64,000 bases of DNA from Arthrobacter agilis (GTDB lineage: Bacteria; Actinomycetota; Actinomycetes; Actinomycetales; Micrococcaceae): positions 496,001 through 560,000 of the forward strand of contig NZ_VHIM01000001.1 of assembly GCF_006494655.1 (NCBI RefSeq), given 5' to 3'. The stretch's first letter is position 1, and every line of letters starts with the position of its first letter. Shown here piece after piece: positions 36,812 through 45,238 of this stretch. The notes under the pieces were generated by a model. That model did not search any database. It saw nothing but the letters and a program-made list of their open reading frames with translations, and was not told the DNA's origin. The position numbers were made by a program, and so were the translations under genes.

Positions 36812-37711
36812 TCAGGCGAGCGGCTTGCCGCCGGTCACGCCGAGGATCTCGCCGGAGACATAGCGCGCGTCGTTGGAGGCCAGGAACACATAGGCGCCGG
36901 CCAACTCGGCGGGCTGGCCCATGCGGCCCAGAGGGGTTCCCTCACCGAAGGATTCGAGCTTCTCACTGCTGGTCGTCGCAGGCTGGAGCGGCGTCCAGAT
37001 GGGCCCGGGCGCCACGGCGTTGACCCGGATGCCCCGCTCCCCCAGGATTCCCGCGAGACTGAAGGTCAGATTGTTGAGCGCGGCCTTGGTCGCGGCGTAG
37101 TCCATCAGGCTGGTGGACGGATGGTACCCCTGCACCGAGGTGGTGTTGATGATCGAGGCGCCGTCGGACAAGTGCGGCAGCGCCGCCTGGGTCAGCCAGA
37201 TGGTGCCGTACACGTTGGTCTCGAACGTCCGCCGCAGCTGGTCCGCGTCGATGTCCGGCAGACCGTTCGGCTGCGCGATGTGGAAGCCGGCGTTGTTGAC
37301 CAGGATGTCCAGGCCACCGAGGTGGTCGAGGACCCGGCGGACCGCCGCTTCGGCGTAGGACTGGTCCCTCAGGTCTCCCGGCACGGCGAGGGCGATTCGA
37401 CCCTCGGCGCGGATCAGTTCGAGGCAACTTGCGCCGTCCTCCTCTTCCTCCGGAAGGTACCCGATGGCGACGTCGGCCCCCTCGCGTGCGAAGGCGAGGG
37501 CAACGGCCCGGCCGATGCCGGAGTCACCGCCCGTGATGAAGGCCTTCCGACCGGTGAGGCGGCCTGTCCCCGAGTAGCTGTCCTCGCCGTGGTCCGGCCG
37601 GGGGTCCATGCGCTCGGTGTACCCGGGGTACTCCTGCAGTGACGTGGAGACGTCGACGTCGGGACCGCGGGGGTCCTCCTGGTCGAGCGTGCCTGACGGA
37701 TCGTTGCCCAT
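36812..37711 (-). CDS. Stress-type short-chain dehydrogenase (YhdF/YhxC-like)
   Basis: 299 residues. A 50-residue N-terminal extension (QEYPGYTERMDPRPDHGEDS) before the cofactor motif TGGDSGIG is diagnostic for the general-stress SDR subgroup (Bacillus YhdF/YdaD/YhxC). NNAG, a Ser in NTTSVQG, YAATKAAL and the APGPIWTPLQP loop are present. These enzymes are induced by salt and general stress; the substrate is unknown, possibly a sugar alcohol or aldehyde. It is divergent from the type III PKS operon across 78 bases. Confidence 0.88.
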   Translation of the reverse strand: MGNDPSGTLDQEDPRGPDVDVSTSLQEYPGYTERMDPRPDHGEDSYSGTGRLTGRKAFITGGDSGIGRAVALAFAREGADVAIGYLPEEEEDGASCLELIRAEGRIALAVPGDLRDQSYAEAAVRRVLDHLGGLDILVNNAGFHIAQPNGLPDIDADQLRRTFETNVYGTIWLTQAALPHLSDGASIINTTSVQGYHPSTSLMDYAATKAALNNLTFSLAGILGERGIRVNAVAPGPIWTPLQPATTSSEKLESFGEGTPLGRMGQPAELAGAYVFLASNDARYVSGEILGVTGGKPLA

Positions 37712-37753
37712 GATGCTCCTGACGATGATGGCCGAATACTAAGCCTACTGTCA

Positions 37754-37783
37754 TTGTGTTTGTCGCGTTAGTCCTCTAGTAAT
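37754..37783 (+). promoter_or_regulatory. Candidate leaderless promoter of the type III PKS operon
   Basis: TTGTGT (37754-37759) and AGTAAT (37778-37783) are 18 bases apart, which would place transcription start on or next to the ATG at 37790. There is no ribosome site before that ATG, consistent with a leaderless message. Confidence 0.45.
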
Positions 37784-37789
37784 GGACGT

Positions 37790-39022
37790 ATGACAGTGAT
37801 CCTGAGGTCCCTAGAAACAGCTGTTCCCGAGACCGTGATGGTGCAGCCGCAGGTCCGCGACGTCTTCGCGGCCCAGCCCGGCCTGACCCGCCTCGGGCAG
37901 CGGCTCGTCGGAGCGGCCTTCGACTCCTCGGGCATCGAGACGCGCTACACCGCGGTGAAGGAACTGACGGTCACCGAAGCCTTCGAGAATCCCGTGTTCT
38001 TCGACCAGAAGGACATGCGGATCCTCACCCCCAGCACCAAGACACGCAACGAGGTCTACGCGGAGGAGGGCACCAAACTCTTCGTCGAGGCCGCGCAGAA
38101 GGCGCTCGACGCCGCCACCGGCATCGACGCCTCCGACGTGACCCACGTGGTGACCGTCTCCTGCACCGGGTTCTTCGCGCCCGGCCCGGACTACAAGGTG
38201 GTGCGTGCCCTGGGCCTCGAGCCCTCCGTGCAGCGTTACCACCTCGGATTCATGGGCTGCTACGCGGCCTTCCCCGCACTGCGCTCGGCCAAGGCGTTCT
38301 GCGAGGCCGATCCGGACGCCGTCGTGCTGGTGATCTCCGCGGAACTGTGCTCGCTGCACGTCCGGTCCTCGAACAACCCCGACACCATCGTCGGCTCCTC
38401 CCTCTTCGCGGACGGGGCCGCCGCAGCGATCATCAGCGCACGGGACCTGCCCCTGGACGGCCCCGCCCTGAGCCTTGACCACTTCGAGACGGTCCTCACG
38501 CCGGTCGGCGAGGAGTCGATGGCCTGGAACATCGGCGACGAGGGCTTCGAGATGGTCCTCGGGACCTATGTCCCGCACATCATCGACGAGCACATCATCG
38601 GAGCCCTCGAACCCCTGCTGGCACGCGACGCCTCGCTGCAGGGGCTCGACTACTCCGAGATCGAGCACTGGGCCATCCACCCGGGCGGGCGCAGCATCCT
38701 CGACAAGGTCGAGGCCAAGCTGGGCCTCTCGGAACACCAACTGGTCCCCGCGCGCGAGACGCTGCGCGACTACGGCAACATGAGCAGCGCCACCGTGATG
38801 TTCGTGCTCAAGAACATCCTCGAGCAGCCCGCCACGGACGGCAACAACCGGATCTGCTCCATGGCGTTCGGGCCCGGGCTCACCGTGGAGACCGCGCTGC
38901 TCACCCGGATCGGGGCAACCCCCGACGACGCCGCGCAGCACACCGACGGCGCCGCGGCGGTTCCCACGGCCCGCACCGTGCCCGCGGATCTCGAACCCGT
39001 CCTCGCCCGGGCAGGCGCATGA
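37790..39022 (+). CDS. Type III polyketide synthase (chalcone/alkylresorcinol synthase family)
   Basis: 410 residues of the thiolase fold. The catalytic triad is intact and at the usual spacing: Cys in FMGCYAAFP near residue 157, His in AIHPGG near 298, Asn in YGNMSSAT near 330. These enzymes extend an acyl-CoA starter with malonyl-CoA and cyclise it to resorcinols or pyrones. In operon with a methyltransferase and a flavin hydroxylase, the arrangement matches the Streptomyces srs operon for phenolic lipids, so a long-chain alkylresorcinol product is the leading guess. The last ~30 residues are a Pro/Ala tail. Confidence 0.92.
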   Translation: MTVILRSLETAVPETVMVQPQVRDVFAAQPGLTRLGQRLVGAAFDSSGIETRYTAVKELTVTEAFENPVFFDQKDMRILTPSTKTRNEVYAEEGTKLFVEAAQKALDAATGIDASDVTHVVTVSCTGFFAPGPDYKVVRALGLEPSVQRYHLGFMGCYAAFPALRSAKAFCEADPDAVVLVISAELCSLHVRSSNNPDTIVGSSLFADGAAAAIISARDLPLDGPALSLDHFETVLTPVGEESMAWNIGDEGFEMVLGTYVPHIIDEHIIGALEPLLARDASLQGLDYSEIEHWAIHPGGRSILDKVEAKLGLSEHQLVPARETLRDYGNMSSATVMFVLKNILEQPATDGNNRICSMAFGPGLTVETALLTRIGATPDDAAQHTDGAAAVPTARTVPADLEPVLARAGA

Positions 39023-39747
39023 GCCCATGGGGCTTCCTCGCGGAGCGTGACCCCACCGCCGTCGAGCAGATGGACCGCCCGGACTGCGACCCTGCCAGGC
39101 TCGACCGCACCTATGCACAGTTCGGCCTCGTCAACGCGGTGGTCTCGGGATGGCGCCGCACCTACACGTCCCTGCTGCGGCCCGCCTTCTCGACGGACCG
39201 CACCAACACCCTCCTCGATATCGGGTCGGGTGGCGGCGATCTCCCGCGGGCACTCGCGCAGTGGGCGCACCTCGACGGGCTGGAGGTGGAGGTCACCGGG
39301 ATCGACCCGGACGAGCGTGCACACACCTATGCGACGTCGAAACCCGCCCGACCGGGCCTCACCTTCCGCCGGGCGCTCAGCTCCGACCTGGTGGCCGAGG
39401 GAGCGGTGTTCGACGCCGTCGTCTCCAACCATGTGCTGCACCACCTCGACCGGGCGGAATTCGACGGACTCCTGGCGGACACGGAGCGGCTTACGCACCG
39501 CGTCGCCGTCCACAGCGACATTGCCCGCCATCCGCTCGGGTACGGCCTGTTCTCGGTCGGCACCCTGCCGATGCCGGGATCGTACATCCGCGAGGACGGC
39601 CTCACCTCGATCCGACGGAGCTACACGCCCGACGAACTGCGCCGAGCCGCCGGAAAGCGGCATGGGTGGTCCGTGCGGACGGCCGCGCCGTTCATCAACC
39701 TGCTCGTCCTCCGGCGCGCCGGGAACGGGGTCGTGCGGGATGCATGA
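39019..39747 (+). CDS. SAM-dependent methyltransferase of the type III PKS operon
   Basis: 242 residues of the class I methyltransferase fold: SAM-binding LLDIGSGGGDLPRAL near residue 66, VTGIDPDE acidic loop, and FDAVVSNHVLHHLDRAEF post-motif region. Small-molecule methyltransferases of this type sit beside type III PKS genes and methylate the phenolic product or its hydroquinone. The start overlaps the PKS stop as ATGA and the stop overlaps the hydroxylase gene by eight bases, so the three proteins are translationally coupled. Confidence 0.88.
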   Translation: MSPWGFLAERDPTAVEQMDRPDCDPARLDRTYAQFGLVNAVVSGWRRTYTSLLRPAFSTDRTNTLLDIGSGGGDLPRALAQWAHLDGLEVEVTGIDPDERAHTYATSKPARPGLTFRRALSSDLVAEGAVFDAVVSNHVLHHLDRAEFDGLLADTERLTHRVAVHSDIARHPLGYGLFSVGTLPMPGSYIREDGLTSIRRSYTPDELRRAAGKRHGWSVRTAAPFINLLVLRRAGNGVVRDA

Positions 39748-40876
39748 CGTGATCGTCGTCGGCGGCGGACCCGTCGGGCTCTACACGGCCCTGCTGCTGC
39801 GCCAGGCCGGACTCCACGCCGTCGTCCTCGAGCGGCGCGCCGAGCGCAGCAGCCATTCCCGCGCCATCGGCATCCATCCCCCCGCGCTCAGGGCACTGGA
39901 GGCCGGCGGCATCGCGGACGAGCTGCGATCACGGGGAGTCCGCATCCGCGATGGTGTGGCGCGCAGCGGCGGACGCCACGTCGGCACGGTGTCCTTCTCG
40001 ACCCTGCCGGGTGAGGAGAGATATGTCCTGGCCGTGCCACAGGCCGTCACCGAGGAGATCCTCGAACGGCGCCTCGAGCAGGACTTCCCGGGCACGCTGC
40101 AGCGCGACGTCGCGGTGGTCACCACGCACGACGCCGGAGACCACGTCCTCGCGGTGACCCGCGCGCACGGCAGGGACGCCGTCCTCCGCGCGAAGCTCGT
40201 GGTCGCCGCGGACGGCGCCCGGAGTTCCATACGGGACGATGCCGGCATCCGCGCGCCCTCGAGGCGGTACCCGGACTGCTACGTGATGGGCGACTTCCAG
40301 GACGAGACCGGCGACGGCGACGACGCCGTGCTCTATCTGGAGACCGACGGGATCGTCGAGTCCTTCCCCCTGCCCGACGGCATCCGGCGCTGGGTCGTGC
40401 GTCTGGGCTGTCCCGTCGAGCGCCCGACGGCCGAGGACCTGACGGATCTGATCCGTGCGCGGACGGGCGTGGACGTGGACCCGGGGACCAACTCGATGCT
40501 GAGCGCGTTCGGGGTGCAGTCACGCCTGGCCGAGCGCTTCGTCTCGGGCCGCACCGTTCTCGTGGGCGACGCCGCACACGAGATCTCCCCCATCGGCGGG
40601 CAGGGCATGAACCTCGGCTGGCTGGACGCCGCCCGGCTCGTGCCGATCATCGCGGCGTCACTCAGGGACGGCGACGACGTCGCAGCACGGCTCGCGCTGT
40701 ACGAGAGGGATCGCCGCGCGCAGGCCGCCCTCGCGCGGCGCAAGGCACACCTCAACATGGCACTCGGGCGCCCCCTGCCCGCCCCGCTGATGCGTCCGCG
40801 GAACGCGATCCTCGCAGCGCTCATCCGGAACGACTCCGTGCATGCCGGCGTGGCGCGCGCCTTCACCATGCAGTAG
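39740..40876 (+). CDS. FAD-dependent aromatic monooxygenase of the type III PKS operon
   Basis: 378 residues of the PHBH-like flavoprotein hydroxylase class. The FAD-binding GxGxxG motif is VIVVGGGPVGLYTALLL (residues 4-20), the dual-function DG motif is LVVAADGARSSIR, and the second FAD motif is GRTVLVGDAAHEISPIGGQG. Such enzymes hydroxylate phenols using NAD(P)H and oxygen; here the likely substrate is the methylated resorcinol, giving a hydroquinone or quinone lipid as SrsC does. It is the last gene of the operon, followed by a terminator. Confidence 0.9.
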   Translation: MHDVIVVGGGPVGLYTALLLRQAGLHAVVLERRAERSSHSRAIGIHPPALRALEAGGIADELRSRGVRIRDGVARSGGRHVGTVSFSTLPGEERYVLAVPQAVTEEILERRLEQDFPGTLQRDVAVVTTHDAGDHVLAVTRAHGRDAVLRAKLVVAADGARSSIRDDAGIRAPSRRYPDCYVMGDFQDETGDGDDAVLYLETDGIVESFPLPDGIRRWVVRLGCPVERPTAEDLTDLIRARTGVDVDPGTNSMLSAFGVQSRLAERFVSGRTVLVGDAAHEISPIGGQGMNLGWLDAARLVPIIAASLRDGDDVAARLALYERDRRAQAALARRKAHLNMALGRPLPAPLMRPRNAILAALIRNDSVHAGVARAFTMQ

Positions 40877-40917
40877 GGACCCGTGGGGCCGGCGGAAGCA
40901 CCGGCTCCCCGACGCGA

Positions 40918-40973
40918 AAACCCCCGCTACCGCCGACGTCGTCCGCGAGGTGGACGTCAGGGTGCGGGGGTTT
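40918..40973. terminator. Bidirectional terminator after the type III PKS operon
   Basis: AAACCCCCGC (40918-40927) pairs with GCGGGGGTTT (40964-40973), with an inner GACGTC pair. The A/T ends suit both convergent genes. Confidence 0.7.
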
Positions 40974-40987
40974 CCGGTGTCCGGGGA

Positions 40988-41527
40988 CTACTTCTTGAGC
41001 AGGCCCTTCTTGACGTTCGTGGGGCGCTGCATCTCGCCCTGCTTCGCGCCCATCACGACGACGATGCCGCTGATGAGGGGCAGCAGCCACTGCGTGGTCT
41101 TGAGCTGCGACTGGGCCTTGGCCAGTTCGTCGCTGGCACCGGGACGTGGCTCGGTCGCGCCGTCACCGCCCTGTTCGGACAGTTCACCGACCTTCTTGCC
41201 GAGCATGCCGGAGTAGAGCGAGAGTGCCATACCGGCGAGCGTGACGATCGACTTCCAGACCGTGTTGGAGCCCACCGAGTCCTGCGCCGCGACGCGGCCC
41301 TTGTTGCCGAGGATCAGGCCGATGCCGCCGGCGGCGTGGACGGCGAACGCGGCGACCTGCACGGGGGTCCACTTGGCCCAGCCGAGCGCGGAGAGGCGCG
41401 TGCGCTCCTTCGGGTCCTTCGCCTTGCCGGTCGCACCGTTCAGGCCGACGGCGCCCATCAGGGTTCCGCCGAACCAGGCTGCTGCGCCGAGATCGTGGGC
41501 TGATCGTGCCAAAAGGTTTCCTGCCAT
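40988..41527 (-). CDS. Membrane-associated hypothetical protein
   Basis: 179 residues. Hydrophobic stretches at about residues 13-30, 54-73, 91-107 and 146-161 suggest four membrane segments, with a polar Gln/Glu/Pro loop (SEQGGDGATEPRPGASDE) before the last. The start (MAGNLLARSAHDLGAAAWFG) and the basic tail (TNVKKGLLKK) are features I associate with a family seen in Arthrobacter relatives, but I know no function. Single gene between the PKS operon and a DUF3140 gene. Confidence 0.7.
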   Translation of the reverse strand: MAGNLLARSAHDLGAAAWFGGTLMGAVGLNGATGKAKDPKERTRLSALGWAKWTPVQVAAFAVHAAGGIGLILGNKGRVAAQDSVGSNTVWKSIVTLAGMALSLYSGMLGKKVGELSEQGGDGATEPRPGASDELAKAQSQLKTTQWLLPLISGIVVVMGAKQGEMQRPTNVKKGLLKK

Positions 41528-41666
41528 GATGTGAAGCTCCTTAGACGTTTTGGTTCGACCTACCCTCTACATCTATCAGCATGCTTAGGATTAAGCTATC
41601 GGGAGGTCCCCGGCCGCCGTCGGCTGGGAATCTCGCCCCTCATTTGATACGGAAGGCAGGCGATCC

Positions 41667-42011
41667 ATGACCGACTCCACGAAGAACCTCGACGAGATCT
41701 GGCCAGCATGGAAGGAGGCCGTCAACATGAGCGCCTCGCAGCTGACATCGTGGCTCGACACGGAGGAGTCCCGGTCCGTGGGGCAGAAGGAATCCGATGC
41801 AGGCGAGTCCGTGGGGCACCGCTCCGGCAAGCGGATCATCGAGATCCTGGGAACGAAGCGGGACGACCTCACGGCCGACGACGTCAGTCACATGCACAAG
41901 GTCGTCGGCTACGTGCACCGCCATCTGGCGCAGGAACCGTCGAAGGAGGACATCGAGTCCTCCAGATGGCGCTACTCCCTCATGAACTGGGGCCACGACC
42001 CACTGAGGTAG
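41667..42011 (+). CDS. DUF3140 family protein
   Basis: 114 residues, hydrophilic and helical. Conserved stretches are WPAWKEAVNMSASQLTSWL, SVGHRSGKRIIEIL and HMHKVVGYVHRHLAQ, ending in WRYSLMNWGHDP, which is the typical close of DUF3140. The family has no assigned biochemistry; members occur in actinobacteria and cyanobacteria and are sometimes described as possible DNA-binding proteins. It lies in a group of small stress-type genes (41667-42277). Confidence 0.85.
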   Translation: MTDSTKNLDEIWPAWKEAVNMSASQLTSWLDTEESRSVGQKESDAGESVGHRSGKRIIEILGTKRDDLTADDVSHMHKVVGYVHRHLAQEPSKEDIESSRWRYSLMNWGHDPLR

Positions 42012-42073
42012 CAGGCAGGGCGGCATCCGCCACCCTGCCTGCTATGTCCCGTCCGTCGGTGTGCCGGTGCGGG

Positions 42074-42277
42074 CTACTTCTTCGACAGCGCACTTTTCTT
42101 GTGCGCAGCCTGCTTGCCGGACTTCGAGCTCTCCACCGTGTAGTAGGGCTCGTCCTTCGACGCGTTGAACTTCTGGTCGTCGAAGGTGAACTCCTTCTCG
42201 TGCTTCTCCACGATCGTGCCTTCGGTCTCGCCCTGCGGCGTGTTCCAGGTGATCTTGTCGCCCTTGCTGAATGCCAT
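42074..42277 (-). CDS. DUF2945 (hypervirulence-associated TUDOR domain) protein
   Basis: 67 residues. FSKGDKITWNTPQGETEGTI followed by DEPYYTVESSKSGKQAAHKK and a Lys-rich end (SALSKK) is the DUF2945 signature, a single small Tudor-like beta barrel. It is widespread in soil bacteria and fungi; molecular function is unknown. The ATG at 42277 has GGAAGGAAC upstream and gives the standard length. Confidence 0.88.
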   Translation of the reverse strand: MAFSKGDKITWNTPQGETEGTIVEKHEKEFTFDDQKFNASKDEPYYTVESSKSGKQAAHKKSALSKK

Positions 42278-42349
42278 GGCGTTCCTTCCTCGGGTGGGGA
42301 TGTCGAGCAGTGCCTCCGACACTCTCACCCCCCGGCAGAAAAGGAAAGC

Positions 42350-44041
42350 CTACTGATCAAGATGGGTGGGGGCGAACAACCGGATCAGCGCCTCCACCAC
42401 CACGACGTTCGGGCCCTCGCCGGCGAGGCTTTCGCGCAGCGCCTCGCCGATCCCCTCCGGTGCCACGCGCCGGGCCGGCACCCCGAAGGATTCAGCGAGC
42501 GCCACGAAATCGGGCCGCGCGAGTTCCGTCGCCGTCGCCTTGCCGAAAGCCCCCTCCATGTATTCGCGGAGGATGCCGTAGCCGCCGTCGTCGACGATCA
42601 GCCACGTGACCGGGATGTCGTGCTGGCGGGCCGTGGCGAGTTCCGCGATCGAGTACATGGCAGAACCGTCGCCGGAGACCGCGAGCACCCTGGCCGGGAG
42701 CCCCCGCGACTCGAGCCCCACGGCACCACCGATGGCACCGGGGAACCCGAACCCGAGCCCGCCCGCCCCCTGCGCGGAGTGGAACTGACCGTCGCGGGCG
42801 TCCCAGCAGCTCCATGCCCAGTACGCGGAGATGGTCATGTCCCAGAACGTCTGCATGTCCGCCGGTACGGCCTCATGGATGTCCCGCAGGAAGGCGAGCT
42901 CCTTGCCGAGGTCCTGGCCCTCGAGCCGCGCCGCCACCTTGGCGAGCGTCCCGGCGACCAGCGTCACGGCGTCGTAGCCCGGCTCACGGTCCCGCGGCAG
43001 GGGCTCGAGTGCCTCGTCGAGGGCGGCGAGCGCCTGGCCGGCATCGGCCCTGATGCCGAGCGCCGGGCGGTTCGATTCGAGCACGCGGGGTTCGGCATCG
43101 ATCTGGATGATGCGCCCGCGCGGCTCCAGGGTGAAGTAGTTGGAGGTGACCTCGCCGAGGGACGAGCCGACCACCAGGAGGACATCGGCGTCCTCGAGCA
43201 CCTCGGTCACGTGGCGGTCCTCCACCCACGACTGCAGGGACAGCTCGTGCGTCCACGGGAAGGCGCCGTTGCCACCGGGTGAGCAGACCACGGGCGCGCC
43301 GAGCTTCTCGGCGATGGACAGCAGCCAGGACTCGGCCCGGCCACGGCGCGTCCCCCCGCCCGCGACGATCGCCGGCCGCTTCGAGTCCCTGAGCCAGGCG
43401 ACGGCCTCCCGGGTGAGCTCGATGCGGGGCGGATTGTCGAAGGGTTCTGCGAGGGCGTCCTCGACCTGCGGCACCAGCACAGGATCGAGCAGCACGTTCT
43501 GCGGCACCTCCACCCACACGGGCCCCTGCGGCGAGGAGACGGCCTCCGTCCACGCGTCCTGGATGGCCGAAGGAATACCGGAGGCGTGCTGGATGAGGCG
43601 CTGGCTCTTGGTGACGTTGGCCGCCGAGGCCTTCTGGTCGTCGAGCTGGTGCAGCATCCCCTTCCGTCGGGCGCCGAGGCCCTCGAGCGGGATCTGGCTG
43701 GCGACGACGACCATCGGTACGCCCGTCGCATAGGCCTCCTGCAGGCCGGCGAGCGAGGTGAGCGCCCCCGGTCCGGTGGAGAGGAAGAGCACGCCGACGT
43801 CGCCCGTGGCCCGCGAGAAGCCGTCCGCTGCGAACGCGGAGTTGTTCTCGACGCGCGAGGAGACGAAGCGGAGCTCGGAGCGGGAGAGGGCGTCGAACAG
43901 CCCGAGGGCGTGCTGTCCGGGGATACCGAAGACCGTCGTCGCGCCGAGGGCTGTCAGCGTCTCGACCACGAGATCGCCGCCGTTCCGCTGTCCGGTGAGG
44001 TGCATGGGCGGGGCGGATGCTGCGCCTGCGGTGATGTCCAT
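42350..44041 (-). CDS. Thiamine diphosphate-dependent decarboxylase (benzoylformate decarboxylase/acetolactate synthase family)
   Basis: 563 residues with the three-domain family plan. The cofactor-activating Glu is in RVENNSAFAADGF near residue 65; the central domain carries RPAIVAGGGTRR; the diphosphate motif is GDGSAMYSIAELATA near 452, ending in VDDGGYG instead of the usual NNGxYG. It overlaps the ureohydrolase gene by one base (TGATG), so the products should work together. In the arginine transaminase route of Pseudomonas the ureohydrolase GbuA acts after AruI, a decarboxylase of this family acting on 2-ketoarginine. That is my preferred reading, but other 2-oxo acids are possible. Confidence 0.82.
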   Translation of the reverse strand: MDITAGAASAPPMHLTGQRNGGDLVVETLTALGATTVFGIPGQHALGLFDALSRSELRFVSSRVENNSAFAADGFSRATGDVGVLFLSTGPGALTSLAGLQEAYATGVPMVVVASQIPLEGLGARRKGMLHQLDDQKASAANVTKSQRLIQHASGIPSAIQDAWTEAVSSPQGPVWVEVPQNVLLDPVLVPQVEDALAEPFDNPPRIELTREAVAWLRDSKRPAIVAGGGTRRGRAESWLLSIAEKLGAPVVCSPGGNGAFPWTHELSLQSWVEDRHVTEVLEDADVLLVVGSSLGEVTSNYFTLEPRGRIIQIDAEPRVLESNRPALGIRADAGQALAALDEALEPLPRDREPGYDAVTLVAGTLAKVAARLEGQDLGKELAFLRDIHEAVPADMQTFWDMTISAYWAWSCWDARDGQFHSAQGAGGLGFGFPGAIGGAVGLESRGLPARVLAVSGDGSAMYSIAELATARQHDIPVTWLIVDDGGYGILREYMEGAFGKATATELARPDFVALAESFGVPARRVAPEGIGEALRESLAGEGPNVVVVEALIRLFAPTHLDQ

Positions 44042-45051
44042 CAGTGCTCCTCGACGATCGGGGTGGGGGTGTCGGGCGTCAGGGTGTCGGCCATGAGCGT
44101 GACGAGGTCGTACGCCACGTGGGAAGCGGCCACGCCCGTGATCTCGGCGTGGTCGTAGGCGGGAGCCACCTCGACGACGTCGGCGCCGACGAGGTTCAGG
44201 CCCCGGAGCCCGCGGAGGATCTCCAGCAGCTCGCGGCTCGTGATGCCGCCGGCCTCGGGGGTTCCGGTACCCGGGGCGTGCGCGGGATCGAGGACGTCGA
44301 TGTCGACGGAGACGTAGAGCGGACGGGTGCCGATGCGCGTGCGCAGCTTGTCGACGATCTCATCGACGCCCTGGCGGTAGACGTCTGAGGACGTGACGAT
44401 GCCGAAGCCGAAACGGCGGTCGTCCTCCAGGTCGCGCACCCCGTAGAGCGGGCCCCTGGTACCCACGTGGGAGATGGCCTCGGTGTCGAGGATGCCCTCC
44501 TCGACCGCGCGACGGAACGGCGTGCCGTGCGTGTACTCGGCGCCGAAGTAGGTGTCCCAGGTGTCGAGGTGCGCGTCGAAGTGCAGCATCGCGACGGGTG
44601 AGCCCGCGCGCTCGGCGGCGGCCCGGAGGAGCGGCAGGGCGATGGTGTGGTCGCCACCGAGCGTCACGAGGCGGGCGCCGTCGGCCGTGAGGTCCAGCGC
44701 GTTCTGCTGCACCGTCTCGATGGCCTCGTTGATGTTGAAGGGATTCACGGCCATGTCGCCCGCGTCGGCCACCTGGACACGCTCGAACGGCGAGACGTCG
44801 AGCGCCGGGTTGTAGGGGCGCAGGAGCCGCGAGGCCTCGCGGATGTGGTTGCCGCCGAAGCGAGCGCCCGGGCGGTAGGAGACACCGGAGTCGAAGGGGA
44901 CACCCACGACGGCGATGTCCGTCCGGTCCACCTGGTCGAGGCGGGGCAGCCTCGCGAAGGTCGCCGCCCCTGCGTAGCGGGGAATGCGGGAGGAGTCGAT
45001 GGGCCCGAGGTGGCCGCCTCCCGTGACGCGCAGTTCTTCCACGATCTCCAT
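44041..45051 (-). CDS. Agmatinase-family ureohydrolase (agmatinase or guanidinobutyrase)
   Basis: 336 residues. Both manganese-binding regions are complete: [22 protein letters not shown] and [14 protein letters not shown]. The [12 protein letters not shown] and [14 protein letters not shown] segments are those of agmatinases. The enzyme hydrolyses a guanidino compound to urea and an amine or amino acid, giving putrescine from agmatine or GABA from guanidinobutyrate. Co-transcription with a 2-oxo acid decarboxylase favours guanidinobutyrate. I chose the ATG at 45051; a TTG at 45084 would add 11 residues but neither has a good ribosome site. Confidence 0.85.
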   Translation of the reverse strand: MEIVEELRVTGGGHLGPIDSSRIPRYAGAATFARLPRLDQVDRTDIAVVGVPFDSGVSYRPGARFGGNHIREASRLLRPYNPALDVSPFERVQVADAGDMAVNPFNINEAIETVQQNALDLTADGARLVTLGGDHTIALPLLRAAAERAGSPVAMLHFDAHLDTWDTYFGAEYTHGTPFRRAVEEGILDTEAISHVGTRGPLYGVRDLEDDRRFGFGIVTSSDVYRQGVDEIVDKLRTRIGTRPLYVSVDIDVLDPAHAPGTGTPEAGGITSRELLEILRGLRGLNLVGADVVEVAPAYDHAEITGVAASHVAYDLVTLMADTLTPDTPTPIVEEH

Positions 45052-45238
45052 CCCATCCGGGCCCGCACCCGCGGAGTTGCCCAATATGCATCAAAAGGTT
45101 TTCCCAAGGCTATTCCCGGCGCCCAGTGGGGTCAAGGTTCCCGTCCGACCCTGACACCCGGTGCGGTCCGGACACCCGCGCCATCAAGATTCCGTTAAGA
45201 GCGGCGTTACGCCCTCGCGGCGGTCCTACTGTGATGCG

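Noticed and set aside
44041..44158. Plus-strand small protein starting at 44044
   Set aside because: It is an antisense shadow of the ureohydrolase 3' end with no ribosome site or family match.
45051..45084. TTG start for the ureohydrolase at 45084
   Set aside because: It lacks a ribosome site and the added 11 residues ([10 protein letters not shown] type) are low-complexity; the ATG at 45051 gives a family-like N-terminus. Kept as an alternative only.
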